Positions 12,421-24,129 of a stretch of 64,000 bases of DNA are shown in pieces. The stretch is taken from NCBI RefSeq assembly GCF_051014685.1, contig NC_135054.1, forward strand, positions 4,964,001 through 5,028,000. The letters are read 5' to 3'. The notes beneath the pieces are model-generated. The model saw nothing but the letters and a program-made list of their open reading frames with translations, had not been told where the DNA came from and did not search any database. Numbering within the stretch: the first letter of the stretch is position 1; every line of letters begins with the position of its first letter. A program made the translations under genes and the position numbers. Origin of the DNA: Ptiloglossa arizonensis (taxonomy: Eukaryota; Arthropoda; Insecta; Hymenoptera; Colletidae).

Positions 12421-14750
12421 GCCGCGTTATTTGTCTTCCGGCGGCAACACGGAGAGAAGAGAAGGTTGCGGACGGGCCTCGGCCCGACCCGACCCGACTC
12501 GACTCGGCCGTCTCGCCCCTTGGGAAAGGGGCTAGGTGTCCGGGGGTAGGTAAAAGGTAAAGAGCAAGGGATGTCACACTTGTTGCTGCTTCCTGAAATT
12601 CTCCCGATGCGCTCTCATCGTACATTCTGTCCTTTCTTCGCGGAGAAGCGTTTGTTCGTGCGTAAGCGTCCTCGCATACGTGGCTGGAATCCCAACGCTG
12701 GGATTTCGTTTCGCAGGAATTTGATAGCTCAAAATCTTCCGATCGACTTATCTTTCCACTCGCCCGAACGCGCGTTCATATTCACCGAACCTAGCCCTGA
12801 ATCTTTTCGGGTTCTTGGCTGATAATTGCGTTACTTCCGAAACACCGAAAACGAAGAGAAGCGTTTCAAAGACACCGATTCGTCGGACGTGTACAATGCA
12901 CTTTTTTCCTCGTTCTCGTTCGCAAAATTGAAGGATTTACGCCGTATTGTACCGTTCCTTATTTTACGGCGAATTAAACTCTCGAACGGTAGATTGCCCA
13001 AGGCGGTTCGTTTTCGTTCGTTCGAACAAGTAGATACACTTTCGGGAAATTGAAATCAGAATCTACCATTCTGGACAGCTACCAACAGCGTACAATACGA
13101 CCATTCGGAGACAACTCACGCGGTTTTCCGAGCACAATTGGACATTGAGAGGATTCTTCCGGCCAGTGCGTAAAAACGACTAATTGAAAATGGGGGCTTC
13201 CGGATCCTGCGTAAAACGATTACGAGATGCTCGGCTCGAGCGACGGAACGTTCGTGGAAACTTATTGTTCGTTTAAACGTCGTGTCCGTAACCGGGGAAC
13301 CTTCGTACCCTTTTCCGTGCACGGTTCGACGATCGTTTCTTTTTCGAAACATTCTTTTCGAAGTAATCGCAAAAACCCGCACCTCGGTGTTCGAACAATT
13401 CCACGCGGAGGTTTCACAATGCAAATTTATAGGGAAACTTTACGGCACAAAAGCTTCGAATAGCTGCCATTCATTGTAGCGATAATCAACGATAATCAAC
13501 GATAATTTCAACGACAAAGGACGTCCCGCAAAAGAAGGGAACAGACGTTCATCGAAAGAAAATTTGTAACCTATTCATCGAAAGCGACATGGAAACGTGG
13601 TGTATAAAAACTTGTATGTTGTGCTCGATGGACATCGCGGTCTCGCTTCGAGTGATTCGAAAATATATTCGATAAATTTCCACATCTTTCGCGCATCTTC
13701 TTTGTTTCGTACTCCTTCGCATCGAACGAAAAGCGATTTACTTTGTCAAAGTGTGACACGATTTCGTATCGAAGAAAATCTATCGATGATACAGAGAACG
13801 ATGCACGTGTCACGGGACCGTATCGGAGCGACGAACAAAAATATAAACACCAGAGTTTCTTCCACTCGCGCACTAAAATGCACGGGATCGCAACAGAAGT
13901 ACTTAAACGAAAACGGCTTAACTGATTCTTTACTCCGTAGAATAATTGAATAGATACCGAACTTCGCTGCTTTAGGCGAATACCTCCGTAGAGAATACGT
14001 CGACCAGCGAAAGTGGCTGCTTTAACGAAATACTTCCGTGGAATGTATAACGGCGAACCGGCGTAATAATTAAAAGATGCGTAGCGGGTGACGGACAGAG
14101 ATTGACTAAGGTGGAACGATCGATGCAATTTTATTCAGAGGGTGGCGGCTTATATACATAATTTTTGGTTATCGGTGATTCCGGTGTTTAGGCTTCGTGG
14201 CGGTCTTATCGGCGTGCTAGGTGGTCCTCGCGCACGCGTAGGTCGATAGACGTAACGAGATGCCAAAAGACCGGTAAATACGCAAGGCGATGAATTTTTC
14301 CATCCGTGATCTGTAAATTTCAACAAGGAAACGAACTCGTATCGCTCGTATTTATTGGACAATCCCCGTCGAACCGAGTGCAGAGTCGATCCAAACAGAA
14401 GCTTCGGTGTACTCGACAACCGTGAACACTTTGATCACTTTGATTCTTATCGTCGACGACGATAAGAATTCCCTCGAAATCTTGCGCCCCGAAAGTGTCT
14501 CGAAACTGTCCTTTCGGGTACGATCGAACGCGTATATTACAGACAGAAATGCAATTCGAGTGGCGGAGCGGTATCGTCGACTAATGAATTTCATTTGGTT
14601 CGTTGCGAATGCAGAATGGGTCGCAATTACTACGGACACAAGGCGCGTAGGAAATTTAATCGGGCTTAATTACTGCCGAGCGCTTCCGGAGTGCCGTCGA
14701 TAATCGACCGAAGCGCGTCGAATCGGTCAAACCGACGTAAGCCTGACACA
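12421..14750. other. CpG-rich block with two-strand open frames, no supported gene
   Basis: Higher GC, especially 12421-12560, where several CCCGACCCGACTCGACTCGG-like steps occur. Several frames of 60-185 codons are open on both strands over the same bases, which is what CpG-rich non-coding DNA gives. None resembles a known protein. A short direct repeat of GATAATCAAC occurs near 13481-13510. Regulatory DNA or a distant promoter is possible but not shown. Confidence 0.35.
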
Positions 14751-15926
14751 TTCTCGCACAATTCTCGACAACGAGGAACCTCCCCGGTTAATCCTTGCTT
14801 ATTAAATTAATCGCAAGCTGCCGATAGTAGGGACAGACCGCCGTAGGAGGATGGAAAATTCGTAGTATCGACGATAAGACACTTGCACCGTGTCTAAATG
14901 CGACGCGTCGCGCGAAATGTGCTGCAGCTGCTGTCGGTAAATCGATCGGGTCCCTGTTTTCTATCCACCGGTTGCACCTGTCGATCCGAGATTAGACGGA
15001 GTACCCTCTACAACGAAAGAAAGGAAAATACGTACTCGATGCGATTGCATCCACTGTGGCGATACCATTTGAAAAAATAATATATCGTCGAGATGGATCA
15101 CGATATTGTGCAATGTGATTTGGCAAACGACGTTGACACGAACGAATCCAATAATGTGCGGGTTGACGTTGCTCGACGACCGAATCATCTTCTTCCTCGA
15201 GGATCTCCGTAAACTGTATCTCTCTTCTCGGAAACTCTATTTACGTTTGTGTTTCCGATAGCTCAGACCCCGCCTCCTCACCTGGACGTAGCCTCTTTAA
15301 ATCTTGCTCTCGCTGTGACACTTTACACGCGCGTATCCCGGCAAACAGATTTTGCACGTGACTAACAGTCCGAACACGTTTCGTACATCGATAGCCACGT
15401 AGTCGGATGCGATCGATTGTTCGAGTAATCTCCGAAATAACGAGAATCCGAATAAAAAAACAACCAACCGATACGAAGAAATTACAAAAGAAGATGGTCG
15501 GTCGTTCTGCGAGCAGTTAATTCTTAACAGGGTTGAACACAGTTTCTTCGAAATAAGATAACGAATAATCGTTTGAAATAATCGAAGTGTTTCAATCCCT
15601 CTATTCTGTGTTCGGTTCAAAGAATTTGTTTTCAACGAATTTTTTTATTTTCATTACTTCGCTCGTTTAAAATAACGAATAAATATGTTGCGAAAAGCAG
15701 AGCAACGGTGACACGTATAGGTAAATGTAGTTCGCAACGATGACTTTGGCAACACATTTCATGGACGTCGGAATCGGTGAACAGAGCAAACTTTCAAGTA
15801 ATTACCGAAAAATCATTTAACGGTTCACGTAAAACGATACATAGTTATTTCATGTAACGTGTTATGTATTCGGATAACTCCCAAGCCTGGTTTTTACCTA
15901 TACGATACATTCTTTGTGTAATTTAC
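14751..15926. other. Non-coding spacer, no gene seen
   Basis: Mixed-composition DNA with short open frames only, leading up to the TTAA-flanked element at 15927. No repeat or RNA gene recognised. Confidence 0.5.
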
Positions 15927-16524
15927 TTAACGCTAAAACTACCGATAGATTCCAGTATATGAAGGTGTTCCTCGAACGTATCTCAGGAAAATCGATGATT
16001 GAGGAAAAAGAGAGCTCTTATTAAATTGATTATATCTATAGAATAAAAATAGTTACAATAGCTTTTGAAAGGTGCTATGGAATTTGAAGTAAATTTCTTT
16101 GTAAAAGCAATTGAAACCAGCCATTTTGACTAGTTGGTAAATCTCCAACGTAATTCCTCGAACGTATCTCAGGAAAATCTATGATTGAGAAAAAAGAGAG
16201 TGCTTATTAAATTGATTATATCTATAGAATAAAAATAGTTACAATAGCTTTTGAAAAGTGCTATGGAATTTGAAGTAAATTTCTTTGTAAAAGCAATTGA
16301 AACCAGCCATTTTGACTAGTTGGTAAATCTCCAACGTAATTCCTCGAACGTATCTCAGGAAAATCTATGATTGAGAAAAAAGAGAGTGCTTATTAAATTG
16401 ATTATATCTATAGAATAAAAATAGTTACAATAGCTTTTGAAAAGTGCTATGGAATTTGAAGTAAATTTCTTTGTAAAAGCAATTGAAACCAGCCATTTTG
16501 ACTGGTTGGTAAATCTAGCGTTAA
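15927..16524. mobile_element. TTAA-flanked, piggyBac-like non-autonomous element with tandem core
   Basis: The element begins TTAACGCTAAAACTACC (15927-15943) and ends GGTAAATCTAGCGTTAA (16508-16524). These are inverted copies matching at 14 of 17 positions, perfect over the outer nine. TTAA at both ends is the target-site signature of the piggyBac superfamily. Nearly all the interior is the 186-bp tandem array listed separately, and no transposase is encoded, so this would be a MITE that depends on a piggyBac enzyme elsewhere. The internal junctions (GGTAAATCTCCAACGTAA) look like decayed copies of the right end, suggesting the array grew by unequal exchange that included the terminus. The superfamily call rests on the TTAA and the inverted ends only. 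Confidence 0.55.
15968..16520. repeat. Three tandem copies of a 186-bp unit
   Basis: Copies start at TTCCTCGAACGTATCTCAGG at 15968, 16154 and 16340, an exact 186-base period. Copies two and three are nearly identical; copy one differs at a handful of sites (for example ATCGATGATTGAGG against ATCTATGATTGAGA). The third copy breaks off in the right terminal repeat of the enclosing element. The unit is near nucleosome-repeat length and could seed a satellite. Stops are frequent, so it is not coding. Confidence 0.97.
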
Positions 16525-16689
16525 ACGCGAAAATCAGAAACTCGCGAAATGGCTCGGTTATTTGCATTTCTACAGACGACGCAGCTGAGTTTTTCACCGA
16601 GTTTATTACACACTTGCCAGTTTATTCCGACCCGTGCTCGAAGCAATCAAGTTCGTTCGAACGTAAGCAAGCATACTCGAGTTAGTCGT

Positions 16690-17000
16690 TTAATCGTACT
16701 TTTATAAGGACGCAATGTGGTACAGACGGTAAGAACGATTACAACGTGATCAACGAATACACTATTTCACAATGGTTTGAAAAGTTTAGCGACGATAATC
16801 TCAGTTTGGAAGATAAGGAGCGAAACGGAAGATCAATCAAGATTAACGACGATGATACGTTCGCGTCAATTGATAATGATCCGTAATACGCAATGCGCGA
16901 TACTGACAAGGTACTGAGCGTTTTGTAGAAAAAATTTGTTTCTATTTGGAAAAATTTCGAATATGGAAACGAGAAGTGGCCGAAACATTGTTCAGCTTAC
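16690..17000 (+). pseudogene. Mariner transposase N-terminal relic
   Basis: Plus-strand translation from about 16710 gives the HTH part of a mariner transposase: a segment like NVINEYTISQWFEKFSDDNL followed by SLEDKERNGRS, the usual 'W-F-x-K-F ... L-x-D-x-x-R-x-G-R' signature, then DNDP and a decayed second-helix region to about 16990. An in-frame stop follows DNDP and more stops follow. The catalytic DDE/D domain is missing. It is followed within 70 bases by a palindrome carrying mariner-type ends (17061-17108). The original enzyme would have cut and pasted a TA-flanked element of about 1.3 kb; this copy is dead. Confidence 0.8.
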
Positions 17001-17060
17001 GATCGTTCACGAAGGAAAATGTAGCTTTTCGGTTTAAGACATCGACGCATCGAAACTAAT

Positions 17061-17108
17061 AGGTTGTTCGATAAGTTTTATCGAACGACAAAACTTATCG
17101 AACAACCT
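17061..17108. repeat. 48-bp mariner-end palindrome
   Basis: AGGTTGTTCGATAAGTTT (17061-17078) is followed by a 12-base centre and its exact reverse complement (17091-17108). AGGTTGTTC is a common insect mariner terminus, so this looks like two element ends brought together head to head, or a minimal internal-deletion derivative. A second copy in the opposite orientation lies at 63319-63358. Confidence 0.85.
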
Positions 17109-17109
17109 A

Positions 17110-19130
17110 GTAAATCGTTCAAGCCCGATCAGAGTTATTCTTTGTCTATTATAGTGGCAAGTGATTCTATAAAGACGATAGTGTTCTTGTTCGATTACAA
17201 TACATATAGTCTGTAACGAAGCTTACGCAAGAGTAGGTAATATATTGGTAATTCAAGTCCCAGTGTCGGACGAAAATCAACGCTTTGTCCGTTAAAATTA
17301 TTATGTATTTCCATCTTGCCAGTGGGCACGGGATGTACAATTTTCCGACAGGTTACAATCTACTCAATCAATGAAGGGCATAAAATCTATCAAATATGTA
17401 CCAATTACCGCTCACGTTCGCGTACGTTCCGAGATACGTATTATTGTGATTTCGCGCCGGGGTCAGGGGGAGGAGGAAGAGGAGGAGGAGGAGGTACGTT
17501 CGGCTCATACTTCATTATCATTACAAGTACAACATCAATCGTTATTGATCCGTATCGAATATGTAGTATATTCCCGGAATTTGGTCTAATTACTTTCAAT
17601 TTAAATATCCTGTCTGGCTCGAAAAATATCGACGCGAGCTCTGGAACGATATGAAATATTGCGCGAGGGTACGTAACTAGGGAACGCCATAAAATTATTA
17701 CCGATCCTTTGAATTCGTTCCACGGATACTTGGTTGCGAAGGAACGCGAAACCGTGCCGTTTCTTCCAACAATAGTTTCCATCGTTGCAAAACTATTATT
17801 AACTCGAAATAGACGCCCGAGCGCGAACAATTATTCAAAATGCGACCCGAGCATGGTGTTCCACGAATCAAAAATACATTTCTATTCGCTCGATCGGATT
17901 CAAGATTTTTCCAAATTAAAACCGTTCTGCGTTTAACGCGGTGAATCCTTGCTCGAATGAGAAATTAATGCGCGGTTAGAAATACGACGACATCGCGTAA
18001 ATCGAGTTAATTTGACGTTTCGCGTCTTGATTCGAATCCTTGTTCGCGCAACGAATAGTATTTCATAGTACCCACTCGATCCAACCGAACGGTGTGTGTA
18101 AATTCGGTCGAATGTAATAAGTAATTCGACGTTCCGTTGCGACGATGAGCGTCAACTTGCGATAAGTGTACGAAGAAGTTACAATTTCGTGCCACGCTCT
18201 TGAAAGAAAAAATTGAAACACATGGAAAAATGAACAAAGTACCACTCGTTTCGCTCCTCGTATTTCATTAGTATCGCGCGGGTCTTCCGTAACGTTTAAA
18301 TACGGTCTGCAACGCGCAAGATTACCGTGGATTAATCGTAACGTGTTTCTCGAGGAATGTTAATTTACTCTCCGTTAAAGATTGATCGAAATCGCACTTT
18401 GCGGTGCAACGACGCTCGAATTTCGGTGTTAAAAGGGTAAACGGAAAACAAAAGAAAGAAGAAACGTGATAAACTGATCGAACTGCGAACAGCTTTTCTA
18501 TTTATGCACTCTATAGGACGTACCTTTAAAACGGAGAGTCCTCTCAAGTGTTTGCGAACTTTCGTATCAGGTACCGTTAACTTATTAAGATACTCGTAAA
18601 TTTTCCTCATAATTTATACGTACGTACAAGTCGATCATCTTGGACGGGAAAATTAACACGTTGATGTACTTTGACGAGTCTGACTCGTAATAACAAATTT
18701 GGACCAGACACGAATATCGCTCATTTTTAGAATTTCCTGTTAGATATTCACCTTGAGTGATTAAATTTTCGTAATTACATTCTTTGTTTACAATATGCTA
18801 TTTATTATAGTTTTAGGCTACGTATTATTGCACGAAGTCACACTCGAGGACTATATAATTTATGAAGGAAATATAATTTTGAAACTATTTCTTATCTATT
18901 GCGTAGAATTTATAGTATTATTATTTACACGTTAAGGTATCGAATGTTTATGCGTTGTTTGCTTTAGCGTATTGTATAAATATGTAAATATACAAAAGGA
19001 GAAAGAATGAAATTAACGTCGACATTAGATCGCAGGTATCTGGCTTTCAGGTTAAGAAAAGTAACTAACCTTTCAACGAAAATAAAATACTTGCACGGTA
19101 CAAGCCGATTTAACGCTAACGATGGAAGGG
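17110..19130. other. Non-coding DNA with a GGA-rich microsatellite
   Basis: No gene recognised. A purine run of GGA/GGAA units occupies 17465-17494. Overlapping frames near 17316-17830 are open on both strands but encode only repeat-derived or low-complexity stretches (Gly, Glu or Pro runs). Confidence 0.5.
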
Positions 19131-19660
19131 ATACCATACCGATACCATCGATACCAGATAATAAAGTACCATTTTATACCGAACGGTTTCGATACCTACG
19201 CGAAAGCATCGATACGTATCAATTACAACACAGTACTCGATATCGAATTCGATACCGATACCTTTCAATACCGATACCAGTACCCTATAAACCGAGAAGG
19301 CATCGATACTATCTTTAAGTACATTAAAAATAAAAAAACGCACTCCTGTATACCTATCAATAGGTATAAAATATGTAGTTGCGAATACTGCTTCGAGTAA
19401 TTACTTTTACCGATTAGATTACGAAATTACTCGAAATATTATCTGTTTGCGTGCAACTGCTCGTTTCAAGTCGATTAGATTATATTTCTTATTTTTTGTA
19501 CCTTGGCAATAGTATCGATACCTGCTCGATTTATACGGGATTGGTAGCGGTATCGAAAATTGATACCAAATCTGAGAATTCGATACCTTTCGATATTTCC
19601 TATAAAGCATTTTCGTACCGATTCGCTTAAATATTATAAGTCGTATCCGTTCGGTCACTA
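19131..19660. repeat. GATACC-rich inverted repeat (foldback)
   Basis: The region is littered with ATACCGATACC words. The segment 19263-19312 and the reverse complement of 19509-19558 align over 50 bases with 8 mismatches (about 84 percent), separated by 196 bases. Weaker matches extend outwards. Because of this symmetry the plus frame on the left and the minus frame on the right encode similar IPYK/RYRYY-rich peptides, which are products of the repeat. It may be an old foldback transposon or a rearranged GATACC satellite. Confidence 0.75.
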
Positions 19661-21469
19661 CTCAACACCGACGGAACATGTCGAAACGTATATTCGTACT
19701 CCTCGTCCGTTCGAATCGAAAAATTGAATTCGAGCGATCGAAATTTAATAAACGTGGCACGTACAAGGTAACGACAATCGTCAGTTTATACCAAACTATT
19801 TTCGCGTATAATTACGCACGCTAAATTTCGAAAAATCTACAAACACCTGAAAATAATGTTTACATACGATTCGTAATCCGTCCCAACACTTTGGAAAGAT
19901 CATTTCTTTTTTACATATTCTTCTTGTACTCCGGAATCTTGAAAATGTGCTCGTAGAAAATTTTATGAAAATTCGTAAGAATAACGGAACTATAATCGTT
20001 TCTCATTGTACAAAAATTGCGGTTCGTTCTTTCTCAAACTGAACAATATTTCTTCTACGCGATAGCCGACACTCGCAGGCATTTTTATACCAAGAAAATA
20101 TTTCTTTTCGGAACTAGGCTTTAGGAATTGCAGAACGTAGTTTCGAGTTTTATTTCGAAAATCAATTGTTCCTTATCGTATAGGTTGTTCAATACACGGT
20201 TGATTCCGTAATTGAAAGATTTTTCTACGATTCGAATGTGGGAAAAAATCCAAATTGGAGCGTAACTGTTTTCAGGTATACCCGCTTTACGGGTTAATTC
20301 GCAAAAATCACTTGGAAATGATCGTCTATGGTAGAACGTCCCCTTTAATTGGTGGCAAAGTACATTATCGAATTACCAATTTCCGAATTCAATGAAATTC
20401 GGCAAGCAGATCGAGCATTGAAAAATATTTGTCGCGTATTCAAGAGGTGAAAACTACTCTGTAGGTTAAGGACGAAATACCTACGTATTTGGTTAATTTT
20501 CTCGAAAACGAAGGGAAATAGAAAAAAATATCGAATATGAAAAGAATTTAACGCTCGACGATCAATACTACAGTGCGAATGAAATTTTCACTAAATCAAA
20601 GGGAGCGCCACTGTAGCCAATCGAGTCGTTTCTTCATAAATATTTCCTACGGAATGCATTTCTATCGATTGAAAAATGATCTACTCTATCGAGTTAAACA
20701 CAATTGCTCGGGAGAAACAAAAAACGTTCATTTTTTCTGAACCCCTTACGGGCAGGTGCTTCAAAACGAATCTTATCGTACGAGTCGCGAAAAAAAGGTA
20801 CAACAAACTATTTATCACTGTCGCTAAATTAACACTTTTAAAAGTCGATTTATCGCTTCCTGTAGATATCACGGATTCCGAATATTTCCGGGGAAATGAA
20901 ATAAAATCGTATGCGAAAACGTAGATCCCTGTGATCCGTCTCTTGTTCATTAAGCCGATTAATTGACAAGAAGTGTCGGGAATATCGGCCGATAAAAAGA
21001 AGTAAACGTTCAGTATTTCAATGCTCTATTTATTTATTCTTCTTTTTTTAGTCTCGTGCTCTCCTTTTGGGATATTAACGATCACATTTTTTTCGCGATC
21101 CCTGCCATAATGCACAATTACGAAGTACGCGATAGATACCTTTAATGGTTTCTTGAGATCGCTAGTGAATCATTGGATCGATCAGTTATACAACGTTCAC
21201 GATTCCTGTTTCTTTTACAAGTCGTAGTGTTTTATTGCAAGATTCTACGTTAAAACACGTTCAATTGTAAAAGCAGAGTGCTGTGCTCCAAGTTTCAAGG
21301 TTAATGTTAACAACACCGCATAGTTGTAACTCACCTTTGCGTCGAAGGAATATTTCGTTCTTAGTTTCAGAGATTACTTTTTTATTTTCATCTTTCTTTT
21401 TTTTCTTCGCTCGATGTTGTATCACAATTTTTCCCTTTTCAATGTACACGAGGTACGACAAATACGTAT
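19661..21469. other. Non-coding spacer, no gene seen
   Basis: AT-rich, stop-dense DNA. ATAGGTTGTTCAATACACGG near 20180 resembles one end of a mariner element, but no partner end or transposase fragment was found beside it. Confidence 0.45.
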
Positions 21470-21511
21470 TACTATTATTATTCTTATTATTGTTATCGTT
21501 ATGATTATTCT
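21470..21511. repeat. TTA-rich microsatellite
   Basis: Imperfect run of ATT/TTA triplets with occasional C or G substitutions. Confidence 0.8.
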
Positions 21512-21539
21512 CTCGTAAAAATCCGCGATCGTCGAACGC

Positions 21540-22560
21540 GTTATTATCGTTTCGGGAAAATCGGGGATCGTTCGATCGTGTGACACTCGTAAGGGAGAAT
21601 CGGGAGAAGAGAAGCAGTTTCCCGCGTAAGAGCGCGGAAGGGATTCACCGTGAGTAGGTTGAAGATCGTCGATAGAAGGTGAAAACGAAGTCGTCGCGGG
21701 GGTTGGAGCTTTCGAGTGGCGGGCAAGGGGCGAAGCGGGTTACAGGGGGATGGAGAGCCGCTCGGTGATGGGAGGGTTGCAACGCGAAGGGTGGAAAAAG
21801 GTTGCAAGGACACCAGTTGCTAGGCAGCGCCTCTCAATCAGCGTTTCACCTCACGTTCGGAGCTTGTATATCTCCGGTAATCCATAATGCATCTCTCTTT
21901 ATCAAGCTGAATCTAACCGGAGGAGAGTTGCCGGTGCTGTTGCTGCTTTGCTTATTGCTGGCTGTGAAAGGGTTCACGGCAGCCACGAGGGGAACGGGGT
22001 ACACGCCACGTCCTCTCGTGTCGTAAAGAAGCTACCTCCGAGTTATCGCGTCCTACGTGGCTCCGTGGACAACAATCGTAGAGGCGCTACGATTTGCGGA
22101 GGAAACGGCTAGTTTACGCTCTGACGACCTTATGGAGATGAACGATACTTTTCCCGATGCCGCGAACGACGCGTTACAAGAACGCGGGTTGCCTCGATAT
22201 CGCGCCCTGTCCGCGTCATCGACGAGCATCGCTCGAATCGCGTAACGGTGGGATTTTGCAAATCGAGGTATCGCTTTTTCGCGAATCCGTGCCACCGTCT
22301 ACGTGACGCGTTTCAGAAACTTCCAACCCGCGAACTCCTCGAAGGATGCACACTGACGCTCCTTCCTCTTGTTCTTCCATCGTTCACGTGGAAACATCCA
22401 AGTCCCATTCACCGAAACGAGTACCCGCACGACAGATCGATTCTTTCTTCGTTCAAAATTCACTCGGCGATACACGTAAAATGTCCGCTGCGTTTGCGAA
22501 CAATGTTTACAAACGATATTTACAAGTTACCGCATTTCGAGAAGAAGAAACAATGACATT
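21540..22560. other. CpG-rich block, possible regulatory or promoter DNA
   Basis: GC content rises well above the surroundings, with multiple open frames on both strands. The plus frame at 22057-22245 (start codon GTG, contains EALRFAEETASLRSDDLMEM) is in phase with the signal-peptide-like segment upstream but separated by a stop. It is not recognised as a known protein. Confidence 0.3.
21908..22021 (+). CDS. Possible exon carrying a signal-peptide-like segment
   Basis: The frame reads LNLTGGELPVLLLLCLLLAV and on to KGFTAATRGTGY before a TAA at 22024. The Leu-rich core followed by small residues resembles a cleavable secretion signal (LPVLLLLCLLLAVKG, then FTAA). The stretch follows a polypyrimidine tract ending in AG (TCTCTCTTTATCAAG) at 21907, and a donor-like GTAAAG begins at 22022, so it could be an internal exon whose Met lies upstream. 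There is no in-frame ATG. It sits in a CpG-rich block of about 800 bases. No family is recognised and the open frame is short, so chance remains the leading alternative. Confidence 0.2.
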
Positions 22561-23600
22561 TATCGACTAATTTATTTTATTATCGATTACAAAGTATTCG
22601 TGCGCGTTTAATTACGGACGGACGAACCGTTTGGGTAACGTGTTCTCATTTTTGAAGATTTCGAACGACCGATTCGCGGAATCGTTAAAAAAGATTTACC
22701 ATTGCATCCGTGAAAGACAGTCTTGCGGATTGTCAACAAAAGGGGGCAGCGAAAGGGTTGTTGAGGCTCGCGGAAGTGGACGAAGAGGGCTCAAGAGCAA
22801 AGTCTATTGTTAAAAATTATAACGTACAAGCGGAGGGGGAAAGAAATTATAAACATGGCGTTAAAATACGGCGCTAATTAGCATCTTTCTCGAAGAATGC
22901 CCCCTACTGTTTCCGCCCTGCACCGTTACTGTGCATCTTTCTCGCCATTTCTTCGTAACTCGTTCACGATCTTGCTAGTCATCGGAGAAATTCAAGTTTC
23001 CGATCGTTCGAGAATCAGAACCCCTGTCCTTTCTTCGTTTCGATAAACGAAAACGCTTCCAATCGTACATTCGTAGTTTTTCATTCAATATCGCGTAAGC
23101 AAACCGTTACGTGTAAATCGGTGTAAAAAATGATAAATTTCGGGCAAATTTGTATTCGTCGATTCGAGCAACGATATCTCGACTCGTTTCGCCAAAGAAA
23201 CGTCAACGATTATCGTAATTTGCAAATATCCGTATAATTGTTTAGAATTGCAGCAAATATTCGATATTCGCGCCGAAAATTTTATTTGCTCTTTCTAATC
23301 GTCGGGGCACCCGATCGTGTGAAATGGAAGAAAAATAGAAAACAAAGCCAGTCAAAATCAAGAGTAGAAACGAGTATTTTCATTTCATAATCTCCTAGGA
23401 AGAAAATACTATCGATTGAGACGTTAAATTCCTCTACTCTCTCTCTTTCTCTCCCACCACGCATTCGCGAAGACCAAGAAAGCATCACGATTTCGTTGGC
23501 ACTTAGCAACCCGGTAAGTCTAAATCCGGGAACGTCACAGCTAAACGTGCCACCGATCAATTATGACAATTGCTGATACGGATCGCCGCACTCGACGTTA
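22561..23600. other. Non-coding DNA, no gene seen
   Basis: No recognisable gene. CATCTTTCTCG occurs twice within 60 bases near 22880 and 22934 in a GC-rich stretch. A short CT run lies at 23433-23453. Confidence 0.45.
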
Positions 23601-23630
23601 AATATACCATTCCCCCGAGAATGGTATATT
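23601..23630. repeat. Perfect 12-bp hairpin with 6-base loop
   Basis: AATATACCATTC (23601-23612) pairs exactly with GAATGGTATATT (23619-23630) around CCCCGA. It could form on either strand in DNA or RNA. It is too short for a microRNA precursor and has no T-tract that would suggest termination. Function unknown. Confidence 0.85.
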
Positions 23631-23711
23631 CATTTGCCAATAAAAGCATTTGTGCCCCCCTGTATTTTATTCGCATCGATCTCGGCCCGCGATAGAACCT
23701 AAATATTCGCC

Positions 23712-23731
23712 CCGAAGGAAACGTCCTTCGG
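23712..23731. repeat. Perfect 8-bp hairpin with AACG loop
   Basis: CCGAAGGA pairs with TCCTTCGG around a four-base loop, 82 bases from the hairpin at 23601-23630. Both lie in a GC-richer stretch (23500-24120) that may be one structured or conserved unit. Confidence 0.7.
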
Positions 23732-24129
23732 TGGTTGCGAGGCTTCGTTGATACCACCGGAAAGAAGATTTCAGGCTGGATTTTCAACACCGTAAGCATA
23801 TTTCTGATCGTAATGTGTACCGTTCGAACTAACACGCCGAAGTAGAGAGAAAGGAGAAAAACGAGGCACACGAAAGAAGAAAAGCATCCTCCGGGGGACA
23901 TTAATTGTACGGAGACTACCCCCGATGGTCAGCGGCGGGCTACTCGAAATGCAAAGCAACTCCACTTTAGCATGGTCGATGGGCATCGCTAATAGGCTCG
24001 AACATAACGAAGCATTCTTAATTGTAATGCCGTTTGCTTCGGCTTCGTTGACCATTTTTAATCCACTTAGGTTCACTACGCCGTGGCAAATTCGTCTACC
24101 TGGATACTCGATCGCGCGTTCTCTATAAC

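Noticed and set aside
13571..14128. 185-codon minus-strand ORF
   Set aside because: The opposite strand is open over the same bases and the composition is unremarkable; no splice signals or recognisable domain.
20180..20215. Third mariner end
   Set aside because: ATAGGTTGTTCAAT resembles the terminus, but there is no inverted partner or transposase fragment nearby.
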